DNA of 64,000 bases from Propionicimonas paludicola (GCF_002563675.1 NZ_PDJC01000001.1:2542001-2606000), one strand, 5' to 3'. Counted from the stretch's first letter, positions 48,782 to 57,240 are shown. Numbers and translations are program-made. The notes: a model not told the origin generated them from the sequence alone.

Positions 48782-49698
48782 GCGAACAGACCGAATCACA
48801 GGCGCTCGGCGATCTCGCCGCTCGTCAGCTGGCGAATGCCACCAAGACCGTCCCGCAACTGGACACCATCACGCCCCGGTGGTTGCTGCATCTGCTGGCC
48901 TGGGTGCCGGTGGAGGCCGGCATCTACCGGGTGAACCGAGTGATCAATGCTGATCAAGTGGCGGCGTCGCTGCAGGTCGGCGAGGCCGGCGAGGAGCCGC
49001 TGCCGGCCACCTTCGTGGACTACCAGACCAATCCGCGGGAGATCACCCTGCGCTCGATCTCGACGATCCTGGACATCCACACCCGGGTCTCGGATCTGTA
49101 CTCGAGTCCGCACGATCAGGTCACCCAGCAGTTGCGGCTGACCATCGAGACGGTGAAGGAGCGCCAGGAGTTCGAGCTGATCAACAACCCGGAGTACGGC
49201 CTGCTCTCTCAGGTCGTCCCCGAGCAGACCCTGAAGACCATCTCCGGCCCGCCCACTCCCGATGACTTGGACGCTCTGCTGACCAAGGTCTGGAAGACCC
49301 CCAGCTTCATCCTCACCCACCCGCTCGGGGTGGCCGCATTCGGACGCGAGGCGACCCGCCGGGGCGTCCCGCCGGTGACGGTGAACCTGTACGGCGGCCA
49401 GTTCATCACCTGGCGCGGCATTCCGATCGTCCCCTCCGACAAGGTCCCGGTCACCGGCGGCAAGACCACCTTCATCGCGGTCCGGACCGGCGAAGAGCGC
49501 CAAGGCGTGGTCGGGCTCTTCCAGCCCGGACTGGTCGGCGAGCAGGCACCCGGTCTCTCGGTGCGGTTCAGCGGGATCAACCGTCAGGCGATCGCGTCCT
49601 ACCTGGTCTCGCTGTACTCGGCCCTGGCCGTCCTGACCGACGACGCATTGGCCGTCCTCGACGCAGCAGAGGTCGGCGTCTTCCATGAGTACGACTGA
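48778..49698 (+). CDS. Family 2A encapsulin shell protein (SrpI-like)
   Basis: 306 residues from a GTG with AGGAGA upstream. The protein has the family 2A features: an extended N-arm (LGDLAARQLANATKTVPQLD), ITPRWLLHLLAWVPVEAGIYRVNR, an E-loop region, and a C-terminal half with ILTHPLGVAAFGREATRRG and TWRGIPIVPSDK. Such proteins take the HK97 fold and assemble into icosahedral cytosolic shells that enclose a cysteine desulfurase and can hold elemental sulfur. It overlaps the upstream TED-like gene by four bases and the desulfurase by 14, so production is coupled. No C-terminal cargo peptide is used in this family; the desulfurase N-terminus does that job. Confidence 0.93.
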   Translation: MSEQTESQALGDLAARQLANATKTVPQLDTITPRWLLHLLAWVPVEAGIYRVNRVINADQVAASLQVGEAGEEPLPATFVDYQTNPREITLRSISTILDIHTRVSDLYSSPHDQVTQQLRLTIETVKERQEFELINNPEYGLLSQVVPEQTLKTISGPPTPDDLDALLTKVWKTPSFILTHPLGVAAFGREATRRGVPPVTVNLYGGQFITWRGIPIVPSDKVPVTGGKTTFIAVRTGEERQGVVGLFQPGLVGEQAPGLSVRFSGINRQAIASYLVSLYSALAVLTDDALAVLDAAEVGVFHEYD

Positions 49699-51367
49699 GC
49701 GTGGCCCGGCCGGCTTCGCCCCTCCGGTGAGCCCGGCCCAACTGGCCGCGCTGGCCAGCCAGCTTTATGCGGGGCCCGGGGGTGTCGGTGTGGAGCCGCC
49801 GCCACCCCCGGTGGCTCCGCCTGCCCCGCGCGGCTCGGTGCCCGACGGCTCTGCTCTGGCTGCCGTTCCGGGGCATCGGGCGCCGAGCCCCGCAGGCCCC
49901 TGGCTACCCGCGACCGTCCCCGGTGCGGCCACACCGGGACCGTGGCAACCAGGTGATCGGCTGGAGCTGCCGCTCTCCCTGGGGCCATGGACCGAGCCGA
50001 CGGTGGGGCTGCGGCCGGCCTCTCCGTCGGACTTCGGCAGGCTCCGCGAGGTGGCCGGGCTCCCCCAGGGACGGCTGGACGGCCACCGACCCGTCCCCAC
50101 CGACAGCGGACGCGATGGCGGACTCGCCCCGATCGACGGCCTGCCGGCGGAGGCCTTCGACGTGACGTCGGTTCGCGCCGACTTCCCGATCCTGACCGAG
50201 CGGGTGAACGGGCATCAGCTGATCTGGTTCGATAATGCGGCCACCACCCAGAAGCCGCAGGCCGTGATCGACCGGCTGGCCCACTTCTACGCCCACGAGA
50301 ACTCCAACATCCATCGGGCGGCGCACACCCTGGCCGCTCGGGCCACCGACGCCTACGAGGACGCCCGGGCCACCGTCCGGGACTTCCTCGGTGCGGCCCG
50401 CTCGGAGGAGATCATCTTCGTCCGCGGCGCCACCGAGGGGATCAACCTGGTGGCGCAGTCCTGGGGACGCAAGAACCTGCTGCCTGGCGACGAGATTCTG
50501 ATCAGTGAACTGGAGCATCACGCGAACATCGTCCCCTGGCAGATCGTGGCCAAGGCCACCGGAGCCGTGCTGAAGACGGCTCCGGTGGACCAGGCCGGCA
50601 ACCTGCTCGTGGGCGAGTTGGCCGAGCTGATCGGACCCAGGACGAAGCTGGTCGCGGTCACCTGGGTGGCGAATGCGATCGGCACCGTGACCCCGGTGCG
50701 GGAGATCGTCGAGTTGGCGCATCGAGCCGGGGCCCGGGTGCTCATCGATGGTGCCCAGTCCGTGCCGCACCTGCCGGTCTCGCTGGCCTCGCTGGGAGCG
50801 GACTTCTTCGTCTTCTCCGGCCACAAGATCTACGGCCCCACCGGCATCGGCGTGGTCTACCTCGCCGAACGGGTCTGGGAGGAGACGCCGGCCTGGCACG
50901 GCGGCGGGAACATGATCGCCGACGTCACCATCGAACGCTCGATCTACCAGGACCCGCCGAACAAGTACGAGGCCGGCACCGGCAACATCGCCGACGCCGT
51001 CGGCCTGGCTGCCGCACTGCGCTACGTCAGCAAGGTCGGCATCGACCGGATCGCCACCTACGAGGCCCAGCTGCTCGACTACGCCACCCCTCGGCTGGCC
51101 GCGATTCCGGGCGTCCGGCTGGTGGGGACGGCGCAGCACAAGGCGAGCGTGCTGTCCTTCGTCCTGGCCGGGCACGAACCCGAGGACGTCGGTCGCGCGC
51201 TCAACCAGCGCGGGATCGCGGTTCGGGCCGGGCACCACTGTGCGCAGCCCATCCTGCGCCGGCTCGGGTTGGAGAAGACGGTGCGTCCGTCGTTCGCCTT
51301 CTACAACACCGTTGACGAGATCGACCTGTTCCTTCAGGCGATCGCAGACCTCAGTGGCGGGGAATAA
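49685..51367 (+). CDS. Encapsulated cysteine desulfurase (SufS type) with disordered N-terminal cargo arm
   Basis: 560 residues. Residues 1-155 are Pro/Gly/Ala-rich and disordered, with two helix-prone motifs (SPAQLAALASQLYAG near the start; PSDFGRLREVAGLPQG about 115-130); family 2A desulfurases use such arms to load into the shell. The SufS-type PLP enzyme follows (about 160-560): DNAATTQKPQAV, NIHRAAHTLA, LEHHANIVPW, PLP-Lys in FSGHKIYGPTGIG and the persulfide Cys in RAGHHCAQPILRRLG. It removes sulfur from cysteine as a persulfide, leaving alanine. Overlaps the shell gene by 14 bases. No SufBCD genes are adjacent, which argues for sulfur storage over Fe-S assembly. Confidence 0.94.
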   Translation: MSTTERGPAGFAPPVSPAQLAALASQLYAGPGGVGVEPPPPPVAPPAPRGSVPDGSALAAVPGHRAPSPAGPWLPATVPGAATPGPWQPGDRLELPLSLGPWTEPTVGLRPASPSDFGRLREVAGLPQGRLDGHRPVPTDSGRDGGLAPIDGLPAEAFDVTSVRADFPILTERVNGHQLIWFDNAATTQKPQAVIDRLAHFYAHENSNIHRAAHTLAARATDAYEDARATVRDFLGAARSEEIIFVRGATEGINLVAQSWGRKNLLPGDEILISELEHHANIVPWQIVAKATGAVLKTAPVDQAGNLLVGELAELIGPRTKLVAVTWVANAIGTVTPVREIVELAHRAGARVLIDGAQSVPHLPVSLASLGADFFVFSGHKIYGPTGIGVVYLAERVWEETPAWHGGGNMIADVTIERSIYQDPPNKYEAGTGNIADAVGLAAALRYVSKVGIDRIATYEAQLLDYATPRLAAIPGVRLVGTAQHKASVLSFVLAGHEPEDVGRALNQRGIAVRAGHHCAQPILRRLGLEKTVRPSFAFYNTVDEIDLFLQAIADLSGGE

Positions 51368-51398
51368 AGCGGAGGCCCTGCCTGCTGGGACGAAAAGC

Positions 51399-51435
51399 CC
51401 GGTGACCCCCGAGCCGCACCTTCGGGGGTCACCGG
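51399..51435 (+). promoter_or_regulatory. Strong intra-operon hairpin before the cysteine synthase gene
   Basis: CCGGTGACCCCCGA and its exact complement form a 14-bp stem with a nine-base loop, 31 bases after the desulfurase stop and 33 before the next start. No U-run follows, so partial termination, RNA processing or transcript stabilisation is likelier than full stop. Confidence 0.6.
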
Positions 51436-51467
51436 CACCAATAGCTCCCCTGAGCTGAGAGGACATC

Positions 51468-52802
51468 ATGGCCGACCACAGCACCCGCACCTACGAGTCG
51501 ATCCTGGAGCTGCTCCCCGACGAGCAGAACCCGACTCCACTGGTGCGGCTGCGCCACACCGGGCTGCAGCACGCCAAGATCTACGCCAAGTTGGAGTGGT
51601 ACAACCCCTTCGGCGCCGTGAAGGATCGGGTGGCGGCCAACCTCGTCCGCGATGCCGAGGAGCGGGGCGAGGAGCTGAAGAACCTGGTCGAGCCGACCTC
51701 CGGCAACACCGGGATCGGGCTGGCTCTGGTCGCCAACGCGCGTGGCTACGGCTTCGCGGCCACGTTGTCCAAGGCGATCCCCGCCGAGAAGCGGACGGCG
51801 CTGCGCCTGTTCGGCACCGACCTGGTCGAGCTGGACGACGATCTGTGCCCGATGCCCGGCCAACCCGAGGGAGCCATGGCCAAGGCGGCCGAGCTGGCCG
51901 AACGTCCGGGCTGGACCGAACTGAATCAGTACGCCAACCCGGCCAACCCGGACGCCCACTACCGCACCACCGGCCCGGAGATCTGGCGGCAGACCGGCGG
52001 AGCCATCACCCACTTCGTGGCCTCGCTGGGCACCTGCGGCACCATCACCGGGACCGGCCGCTACCTCAAGGAGCACAACCCGGACGTCCAGGTGATCGGG
52101 GTGCACCCCACCGACGGCCACGACATTCCGGGCGTCCGCAGCCGCCGAGCACTGGCGCTGACCGACTTCTTCACCCCTGAGGAGTACGACGCCGTCCTCG
52201 AGGTCTCCGATGCCGAGGCCTACGGCCAGGCCCGGCACCTGCATCAGGTGGAGAGCATCATCGCCGGGCCGAGCGCCGGCCTGGCCCTGGCCGGGGCGCT
52301 GCAGGCCGTCCCCGATGAGCCGGGGGTGGTGGCCGTGGTGATCTTCGCCGACAACGCCTACAAGTACCTCTCGTCGTTCCGGCGGCACCTGCCCGACCTG
52401 TTCCCGCCGGAGCCGGCCGCTCCGGCACCGGCCCCGAGCAACCCGTTCGCGCAGCATCTGGACGCGGCGTTCCGGCTGGCTCAGGCCGGCCCGGACGTGA
52501 TCGACGCGCCGACCGCGGCCGCGCTGCAGCAGGCCGGGGTGACGATCCTGGACGTCCGCAACCCCGAGGAAGTAGCCCGGGTCAGCATCCCCGGAGCGGT
52601 GACGTTGCCGCTGCCGCAGCTGTCCGCCGGCAGTCTGGACGGGCTGCCGTCCGACCCGTCCGCGCCGGTGGTGACGGTCTGTGCAGCCGGCGTCCGCTCG
52701 CTATACGCGCTGCTGCTGTTGAAGGCCCAGGGCTACCAGAACGTGAAGAGCGTGGCCGGCGGCGTCGGCGCCTGGGTCGAGGCGGGCCTGCCCACCGCCT
52801 GA
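51468..52802 (+). CDS. Cysteine synthase fused to a C-terminal rhodanese domain
   Basis: 444 residues; AGAGGA precedes the ATG. The N-terminal ~310 residues are an OASS-like fold-type II PLP enzyme: NPFGAVKDRVA (PLP-Lys), PTSGNTGIGLAL, SLGTCGTITGTGRYLKE and GPSAGLALAG. After a Pro/Ala linker a rhodanese domain (about 340-444) has LDVRNPEEVARVSIPGAVTL and the active-site loop VCAAGVRS. It would make cysteine from an activated serine and sulfide, with the rhodanese half supplying or receiving sulfane sulfur. Encoded next to the encapsulated desulfurase, it closes a cysteine-sulfur cycle. No serine acetyltransferase gene is in the window. Confidence 0.92.
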   Translation: MADHSTRTYESILELLPDEQNPTPLVRLRHTGLQHAKIYAKLEWYNPFGAVKDRVAANLVRDAEERGEELKNLVEPTSGNTGIGLALVANARGYGFAATLSKAIPAEKRTALRLFGTDLVELDDDLCPMPGQPEGAMAKAAELAERPGWTELNQYANPANPDAHYRTTGPEIWRQTGGAITHFVASLGTCGTITGTGRYLKEHNPDVQVIGVHPTDGHDIPGVRSRRALALTDFFTPEEYDAVLEVSDAEAYGQARHLHQVESIIAGPSAGLALAGALQAVPDEPGVVAVVIFADNAYKYLSSFRRHLPDLFPPEPAAPAPAPSNPFAQHLDAAFRLAQAGPDVIDAPTAAALQQAGVTILDVRNPEEVARVSIPGAVTLPLPQLSAGSLDGLPSDPSAPVVTVCAAGVRSLYALLLLKAQGYQNVKSVAGGVGAWVEAGLPTA

Positions 52803-52937
52803 CCTCGGGCCAGCCGGGCCGAGCCTGGGGGCGTCTCGGCCGACCGAGGCACCAGAGCAGGCCCTGAAGCCGGTCTGCACCGGCCGCCTGACCGGCTCGG
52901 CGATCGCGCCCCCCAACCCGGTTCGCGCCCCAACTCC

Positions 52938-52952
52938 GGTTCGCGCTACCGA
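52938..52952. repeat. 15-bp repeat GGTTCGCGCTACCGA, copy 1
   Basis: An exact copy recurs at 54307-54321 in the same orientation, so the two flank the aminotransferase gene at 52983-54191. This copy is nested in ACTCCG...CGGAGT arms, and a related CCGGTTCGCG lies just upstream. The gap 52803-52982 holds nothing else recognisable. Confidence 0.55.
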
Positions 52953-52982
52953 AGGCGGAGTGGACGGGCGAGGCGACGTCCC

Positions 52983-54191
52983 CTACGCCCGGAAACCGGC
53001 CAGTCGACCGGCCGCCTCCGCGATCACCGGGTCGGTCTTGCAGGCCGCGAACCGGACCAGCGAGGACGCGCCGGGGTCGCCCGGATCGGCCAGGAAGGCA
53101 CTCACCGGGATCGCCACCACGCCGACCTCCTCGATCAACCGGCGGCAGGTCTCGACCCCGTCACTCAGGCCGAGCGCAGCTCCGTCGGCGATCTGGAAGT
53201 AGCTTCCGGCCGGCTGGTTCACCCAGAAGCCGACGCCCCGAAGTGCGTCGGTGATCACGTGACGCCGCGCATCCAAACGGGCCGCGGCTTCGGCGAACAC
53301 TTTGTCGGGCAGACCCAGTCCGAGCGCGACCGCCGGTTGGAAGGGCGCCCCGTTGACGAAGGTGAGGAACTGCTTGACCGCAAGGATTGGCTCCAACAGC
53401 CCCGGACGCGCGGTCAGCCAGCCGATCTTCCAGCCGGTCACATTCAGCGACTTCGCGGCCGAGGAGATGGTCACCCCCCGCTCGCGGCCACCGGGGAACT
53501 CAGCCAGGCTGCGGTGCGGCCCGGCGAAGACCAAGTGCTCATAGACCTCGTCGGCCACCACCAGAGCGTCATGCTGTTCGGCCAGTTCGAGGGCCAGCCG
53601 GATGGTGGAGTCCGGCAGCACTGCACCGGTGGGATTGTGCGGGGAGTTCAGCAGGATGATCCGGGTGCGATCGGTGACCGCGCGGGCCAGGTCGTCCGGA
53701 TCGGGCAAGAAGCTCGGCGCTCGGGCCGGGACCGGCACCAGCCGTCCGCCGGCCAGGCCGGTGATCGCGGCGTAGGAGTCGTAGTAGGGCTCGATCACCA
53801 CCACTTCGTCGCCGGCACCGACGAAGGCCAGCAGGGTGGCGGCCAGGGCCTCGGTAGCGCCGGCCGTGACCAGGACCTCGGTCTCCGGATCCCAGTCCAG
53901 CCCGTACCAGTGCCGCTGGTGTTGGGCGATGGCCTGACGCAACACCGGGATGCCACGCCCCGGCGGGTACTGGTTCACTCCGTCCGCGATCGCCTGGCGA
54001 GCGGCCTCCTGAACCAGTAGCGGCGGGCCCTCGTCGGGGAAGCCCTGACCGAGGTTGATGGCGCCGTGCTGGACGGCCAACGCCGACATCTTGGCGAAGA
54101 TGCTGGGGGCCAGGTCACCGTCCGCGCCGAGCAGGCCGGCCGCGCGGGCCGTCCGCTGCCACGGCGCCGCGGGGTCCTGCGGGATGCTCAT
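52983..54191 (-). CDS. Class I PLP aminotransferase (DapC/methionine-aminotransferase type)
   Basis: 402 residues. Fold-type I features: INLGQGFPDEGPP, NQYPPGRGIPVLRQAIAQHQ, SPHNPTGAVL, VVADEVYEHLVF and PLP-Lys in SSAAKSLNVTGWKIGW. The opening GFPDEGPP and the NQYPPGRG segment occur in N-succinyldiaminopimelate, methionine and kynurenine aminotransferases, which cannot be separated by eye. Given sulfur genes on both sides, a methionine-type (2-keto-4-methylthiobutyrate) substrate is possible; DapC is the alternative. Starts 212 bases from the PLP lyase upstream. Confidence 0.85.
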   Translation of the reverse strand: MSIPQDPAAPWQRTARAAGLLGADGDLAPSIFAKMSALAVQHGAINLGQGFPDEGPPLLVQEAARQAIADGVNQYPPGRGIPVLRQAIAQHQRHWYGLDWDPETEVLVTAGATEALAATLLAFVGAGDEVVVIEPYYDSYAAITGLAGGRLVPVPARAPSFLPDPDDLARAVTDRTRIILLNSPHNPTGAVLPDSTIRLALELAEQHDALVVADEVYEHLVFAGPHRSLAEFPGGRERGVTISSAAKSLNVTGWKIGWLTARPGLLEPILAVKQFLTFVNGAPFQPAVALGLGLPDKVFAEAAARLDARRHVITDALRGVGFWVNQPAGSYFQIADGAALGLSDGVETCRRLIEEVGVVAIPVSAFLADPGDPGASSLVRFAACKTDPVIAEAAGRLAGFRA

Positions 54192-54307
54192 CGGAGCCTT
54201 CGACGAGGCCTGTATGCACGTGCGAACACGCGGTCACACTAACAGCGCATCCTGACCCCGACGCGGTCGTCCACGGCCCCGGGCGCCCGCACCCGCCCCA
54301 CCTCCAG

Positions 54308-54375
54308 GTTCGCGCTACCGATCGGAACTCTTGCTGCCGAAATTCCGGCAGCAAGAGTTGCTTTCGGTAGCGAAC
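54308..54375. repeat. Long imperfect inverted repeat containing the 15-bp repeat
   Basis: An inner perfect 14-bp stem (AACTCTTGCTGCCG at 54326-54339 with its complement at 54346-54359) sits inside outer arms GTTCGCGCTACCGA and TCGGTAGCGAAC. The whole element starts 28 bases past the stop of the PLP lyase and may terminate it. The left arm is the second copy of the 15-bp repeat that also lies at 52938. Confidence 0.7.
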
Positions 54376-54402
54376 GCCGAGGGGACGGCGGGACGGGACG
54401 GC

Positions 54403-55611
54403 CTAGCTGACGGCGTCCAGGGCCGCAGCCAGGTCGGCGATCAGGTCGTCGGCGTCCTCCAGGCCGACCGAGAGTCGCAGGTGGCCGTAGCGGCGGAACG
54501 GCTCGGGGTAGTGCTCGGTGCCGCCGCGTCCGGACGGCCCGGAGTGGACGATCAGCGACTCGTCGTGTCCCAGCGAGACCGCCGAAGTGATCACTCGCAG
54601 CTCGCGGACGAACCGGTTCTGCAGCTCGGAGTCGCCGTCCAGGGCGAAGGCCAGCATGGCGCCGAAGCCTCGTCCGCCGAACTGCCGGACGGCCAGGTCA
54701 TGCTCGGCGTGCGAGGCCAACCCCGGGTAGGCCACGAAAGCGATCCGCGGGTCGGCGGCCAGGAACTCGGCCACCCGCTGGGCGCTCTCCTGGTGCCGGG
54801 CCAGCCGCAGCGGCAGGGTCACCGAGCCGCGCAGGATCAGCCAGGCGTTGAACGGCGAGATCACCGCACCCAGATCGGTGAGCGAGTCCCGGCGCACCTG
54901 GGTGACCAGGTCGGACGCCCCGATCACGGCCCCGCCCATGGCGTCCCCGTGGCCGTTGATGTACTTGGTCAGCGAGTGGATCACCAGGTCGGCGCCGTCG
55001 GCCAGCGGACGGTACAGCGGCGGCGGCGTGAAGGTGTTGTCGACCACCAGCAGCGCGCCGCCGGCATGTGCGATCTCGGCCAGCGCGGCGATGTCGGCCA
55101 CCTTGGTGGTCGGGTTGGCCACGGTCTCGACGTGCACCAGCTTGGTGTTGGGACGCATGGCCGACCGCACCTGGTCCAGATCGCTGACGTCGACGAAGGT
55201 CGACTCGATCTGGTAGCGCTCGGCCAGTAGTTCGGTGAACAGCCGCCAGACGGCCTCGTAGGTAACGTCGGAGACCACCACGTGGTCGCCGGTCTTCAGC
55301 CGGGAGAAGAAGACCGCGTGCAGCGCCCCCACTCCCGAGGCGAAGGTTATGGCGGCGTCCGCGCCCTCGAGGGCGGCCAGCTTGGTCTCCAGGGCCAGCT
55401 GGTTGGCGCCGGTGGTGCGGGTGTAGACCAGCCCCTCGGGGTTCGACCAGTCCATCTCCTCCGGGTCGGGCGGCAACAGGTAGGAGTTCGCCATCACCAG
55501 CGGACGGCGCAGCGCACCCGTGCCCGGATCCGGCTCGTTGCCGCCGTGGACGGCCCAGGTCCCCTCGCCGACCGTGGCCGGATCGTGCTTGTCCGGACGC
55601 CCGTGCACCAT
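54403..55611 (-). CDS. Cys/Met-metabolism PLP enzyme (cystathionine/methionine gamma-lyase type)
   Basis: 402 residues from the ATG at 55611, chosen for GAGGAG five bases ahead; the frame extends to 55659. Family features: GLVYTRTTGANQLALETKLAA, TFASGVGALHAV, VVDNTFTPPPLYRPL, PLP-Lys in IHSLTKYINGHGDAMGG, and SLGHDESLIVHSGPSG. It would cleave or exchange the C-gamma substituent of cystathionine, homocysteine or methionine, releasing a thiol or cysteine. The exact reaction is not fixed by sequence. It lies close to the encapsulin sulfur operon and to metNIQ. Confidence 0.88.
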   Translation of the reverse strand: MVHGRPDKHDPATVGEGTWAVHGGNEPDPGTGALRRPLVMANSYLLPPDPEEMDWSNPEGLVYTRTTGANQLALETKLAALEGADAAITFASGVGALHAVFFSRLKTGDHVVVSDVTYEAVWRLFTELLAERYQIESTFVDVSDLDQVRSAMRPNTKLVHVETVANPTTKVADIAALAEIAHAGGALLVVDNTFTPPPLYRPLADGADLVIHSLTKYINGHGDAMGGAVIGASDLVTQVRRDSLTDLGAVISPFNAWLILRGSVTLPLRLARHQESAQRVAEFLAADPRIAFVAYPGLASHAEHDLAVRQFGGRGFGAMLAFALDGDSELQNRFVRELRVITSAVSLGHDESLIVHSGPSGRGGTEHYPEPFRRYGHLRLSVGLEDADDLIADLAAALDAVS

Positions 55612-55804
55612 CTGATCTCCTCGCAAACTCGCAGCCCTGTCCCCCGCCAAGCCTGTCATGCCTGGACACCTCCGATCCGGCGAGCCACACCGCGGCTAGG
55701 GTGGTCGCCGGTGATGGATCCCACCAGGGCTCGCCCGAACCGCCGTCCGGCTGATGGTTCCTGTGCGTCTTCGCGGGCGTACTGCGCCCGGACAGGAGGT
55801 CGAC

Positions 55805-56347
55805 ATGTCGCCTCGCCAGGTACCGCAGCCGAGCCCGGAGCGGATGGTTCCGCTGCCCGGGCATCCGCTGGTGGTCGGCGTCGTCCCTGGTCAGCCCGAG
55901 TTGGTGGCGCTCACCGCGGCATCCTGGGCCGACGCATTGGGCGGAGTCCCGATCCACTTCGGCTATGCCGACCCGTCCCGGATCGTCGATGAGGAGTCCG
56001 CCGACGGCTCGGTCCGGCACTCCGGGCTCGACCCCGATCAGGCCGACGACTCCTGGGAGCAGCGCGAGACCCAGATCCGCGCCTATCTGGCCGAGGTGCT
56101 GGCCGATCACGCCGGCCCGTGGGAGTTCCATTACCTGGCCGGACGAGCCGATCGCGCGCTCACCCACCTTGCCCGGGCCGTGGACGCCTCGGCCATCATT
56201 GTCGGTGCCAAGCACCCGACGGCCACAGAGCGGTTCCGCGAGTTCGTGGCCGGCTCGGTGGCGCTGCGGCTGTCCCGGCATCAGCACCGTCCGGTGGTGA
56301 TCGTCCCGTTGGCCGTCGTCGACTGGAAGGCTCCGACCCAGTGGTAG
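55805..56347 (+). CDS. Universal stress protein family protein
   Basis: 180 residues from the ATG at 55805 (AGGAGG five bases ahead). A UspA-like alpha/beta domain: LVVGVVPGQPELVALTAASW, long helix, ALTHLARAVDASAIIVGAK and SVALRLSRHQHRPVVIVPL. The ATP-loop G2xG9xG(S/T) is only partly met (GAKHPTATERFREFVAGSVA). Such proteins bind ATP or act in stress survival; a specific role is unknown. The stop overlaps the first crcB start. Confidence 0.82.
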   Translation: MSPRQVPQPSPERMVPLPGHPLVVGVVPGQPELVALTAASWADALGGVPIHFGYADPSRIVDEESADGSVRHSGLDPDQADDSWEQRETQIRAYLAEVLADHAGPWEFHYLAGRADRALTHLARAVDASAIIVGAKHPTATERFREFVAGSVALRLSRHQHRPVVIVPLAVVDWKAPTQW

Positions 56348-56814
56348 GAGCAGAACCGCCAAGTCATTCGATCCCGGGCCTGCGCCTGGTGCACCTGCCG
56401 GTGCGTCCAGCCTGGCTCGGGGTGATCTTCGTCGGCGGGACGCTCGGCACGGCCGTCCGGGCCGCCCTGGAGTCGACCTTCGCCCCAGTGCCAGGACAGT
56501 GGCCGTGGACGACCTTCTGGATCAACCTGGGTGGCGCGTTCCTGCTCGGTGCCCTGCTGGAAGGCCTGGCTATCAGCGGCGCCGACCACGGCTGGCGGCG
56601 CGGGCTGCGGCTGGGCCTGGGCACCGGCGTGCTGGGCGGTTTCACCACCTACTCGACCTTCGCCGTGGAGTCATTCGGGCTGATCGGCTCGGCATCCTGG
56701 CTGATCGGGCTGGGGTATGCGATCGGCAGCGTGCTGCTCGGCGTGGCCGCGGCCTTCGTGGGGGTGCGGGCCGTGCGTCTGCCCGTCCGCTGGTTGCGGG
56801 GAGGACGGCGATGA
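56341..56814 (+). CDS. crcB1: Fluoride channel subunit CrcB, first copy
   Basis: 157 residues if started at the GTG at 56341 overlapping the Usp stop; a GTG at 56389 would shorten it to 141. Four helices of the Fluc family with GTLGTAVRAAL, WINLGGAFLLGALLEG and GVLGGFTTYSTFAVES (the conserved Asn and the Phe/Thr/Ser pore-track motif). Paired Fluc proteins form a dual-topology channel that exports fluoride. Overlaps the second copy by ATGA. Confidence 0.85.
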   Translation: MVGAEPPSHSIPGLRLVHLPVRPAWLGVIFVGGTLGTAVRAALESTFAPVPGQWPWTTFWINLGGAFLLGALLEGLAISGADHGWRRGLRLGLGTGVLGGFTTYSTFAVESFGLIGSASWLIGLGYAIGSVLLGVAAAFVGVRAVRLPVRWLRGGRR

Positions 56815-57179
56815 TCGGGCTGCTGGTGGCGCTGGCCGGCGGGTTCGGTGCGGTGATCCGGTTCATCGTGGACGCCCAGTTCGGCCATTGGGCCCCGCGC
56901 GGACGCCTGCTGCTCGGCACCGCGGTGATCAACATCACCGGCTCGTTCGCCCTGGGCCTGCTGGTCGGGGTGTGGACGTTCCACGGCGGCGACCCGCAGA
57001 TCCGGCAGCTGATCGGCACCGGCTTCCTGGGTGGCTACACCACCTTCTCGACCGCCGCGGTCGAGGCCGTCCGGCTGGGCCGGGCGCAGCGCTGGCTGGC
57101 CTTCGCCGTCCACACCGCCGGGATGCTGGTGCTCAGCGTGGCCAGCGCTGCTCTCGGCTTCTGGCTCGGCGCCCTCTAG
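56811..57179 (+). CDS. crcB2: Fluoride channel subunit CrcB, second copy
   Basis: 122 residues, the usual CrcB length. GGFGAVIRFIVDAQFG, INITGSFALGLLVG and GFLGGYTTFSTAAVEAV mark the family. It would assemble with CrcB1 in opposite membrane orientation. No fluoride riboswitch was recognised ahead of the pair, which is transcribed from the Usp gene or further upstream. A GGGGACGGTTCC hairpin follows the stop. Confidence 0.92.
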   Translation: MIGLLVALAGGFGAVIRFIVDAQFGHWAPRGRLLLGTAVINITGSFALGLLVGVWTFHGGDPQIRQLIGTGFLGGYTTFSTAAVEAVRLGRAQRWLAFAVHTAGMLVLSVASAALGFWLGAL

Positions 57180-57197
57180 CCCCGCCGAACTGAGTGG

Positions 57198-57217
57198 GGA
57201 CGGTTCCCCTACCGTCC
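57198..57217 (+). repeat. GGGGACGGTTCC hairpin repeat, copy 2
   Basis: GGGACGGT-TCCCCT-ACCGTCC starts 18 bases after the crcB2 stop, in the same orientation to its gene as the copy behind the alanine aminotransferase. It may end transcription toward the convergent MFS gene. Confidence 0.55.
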
Positions 57218-57240
57218 ACCGAAGCCAGCGAGGTTTCCCG

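Noticed and set aside
56341-57179. Fluoride riboswitch for crcB pair
   Set aside because: No recognisable fluoride aptamer in the coding sequence or the short region upstream; the pair overlaps the Usp gene.
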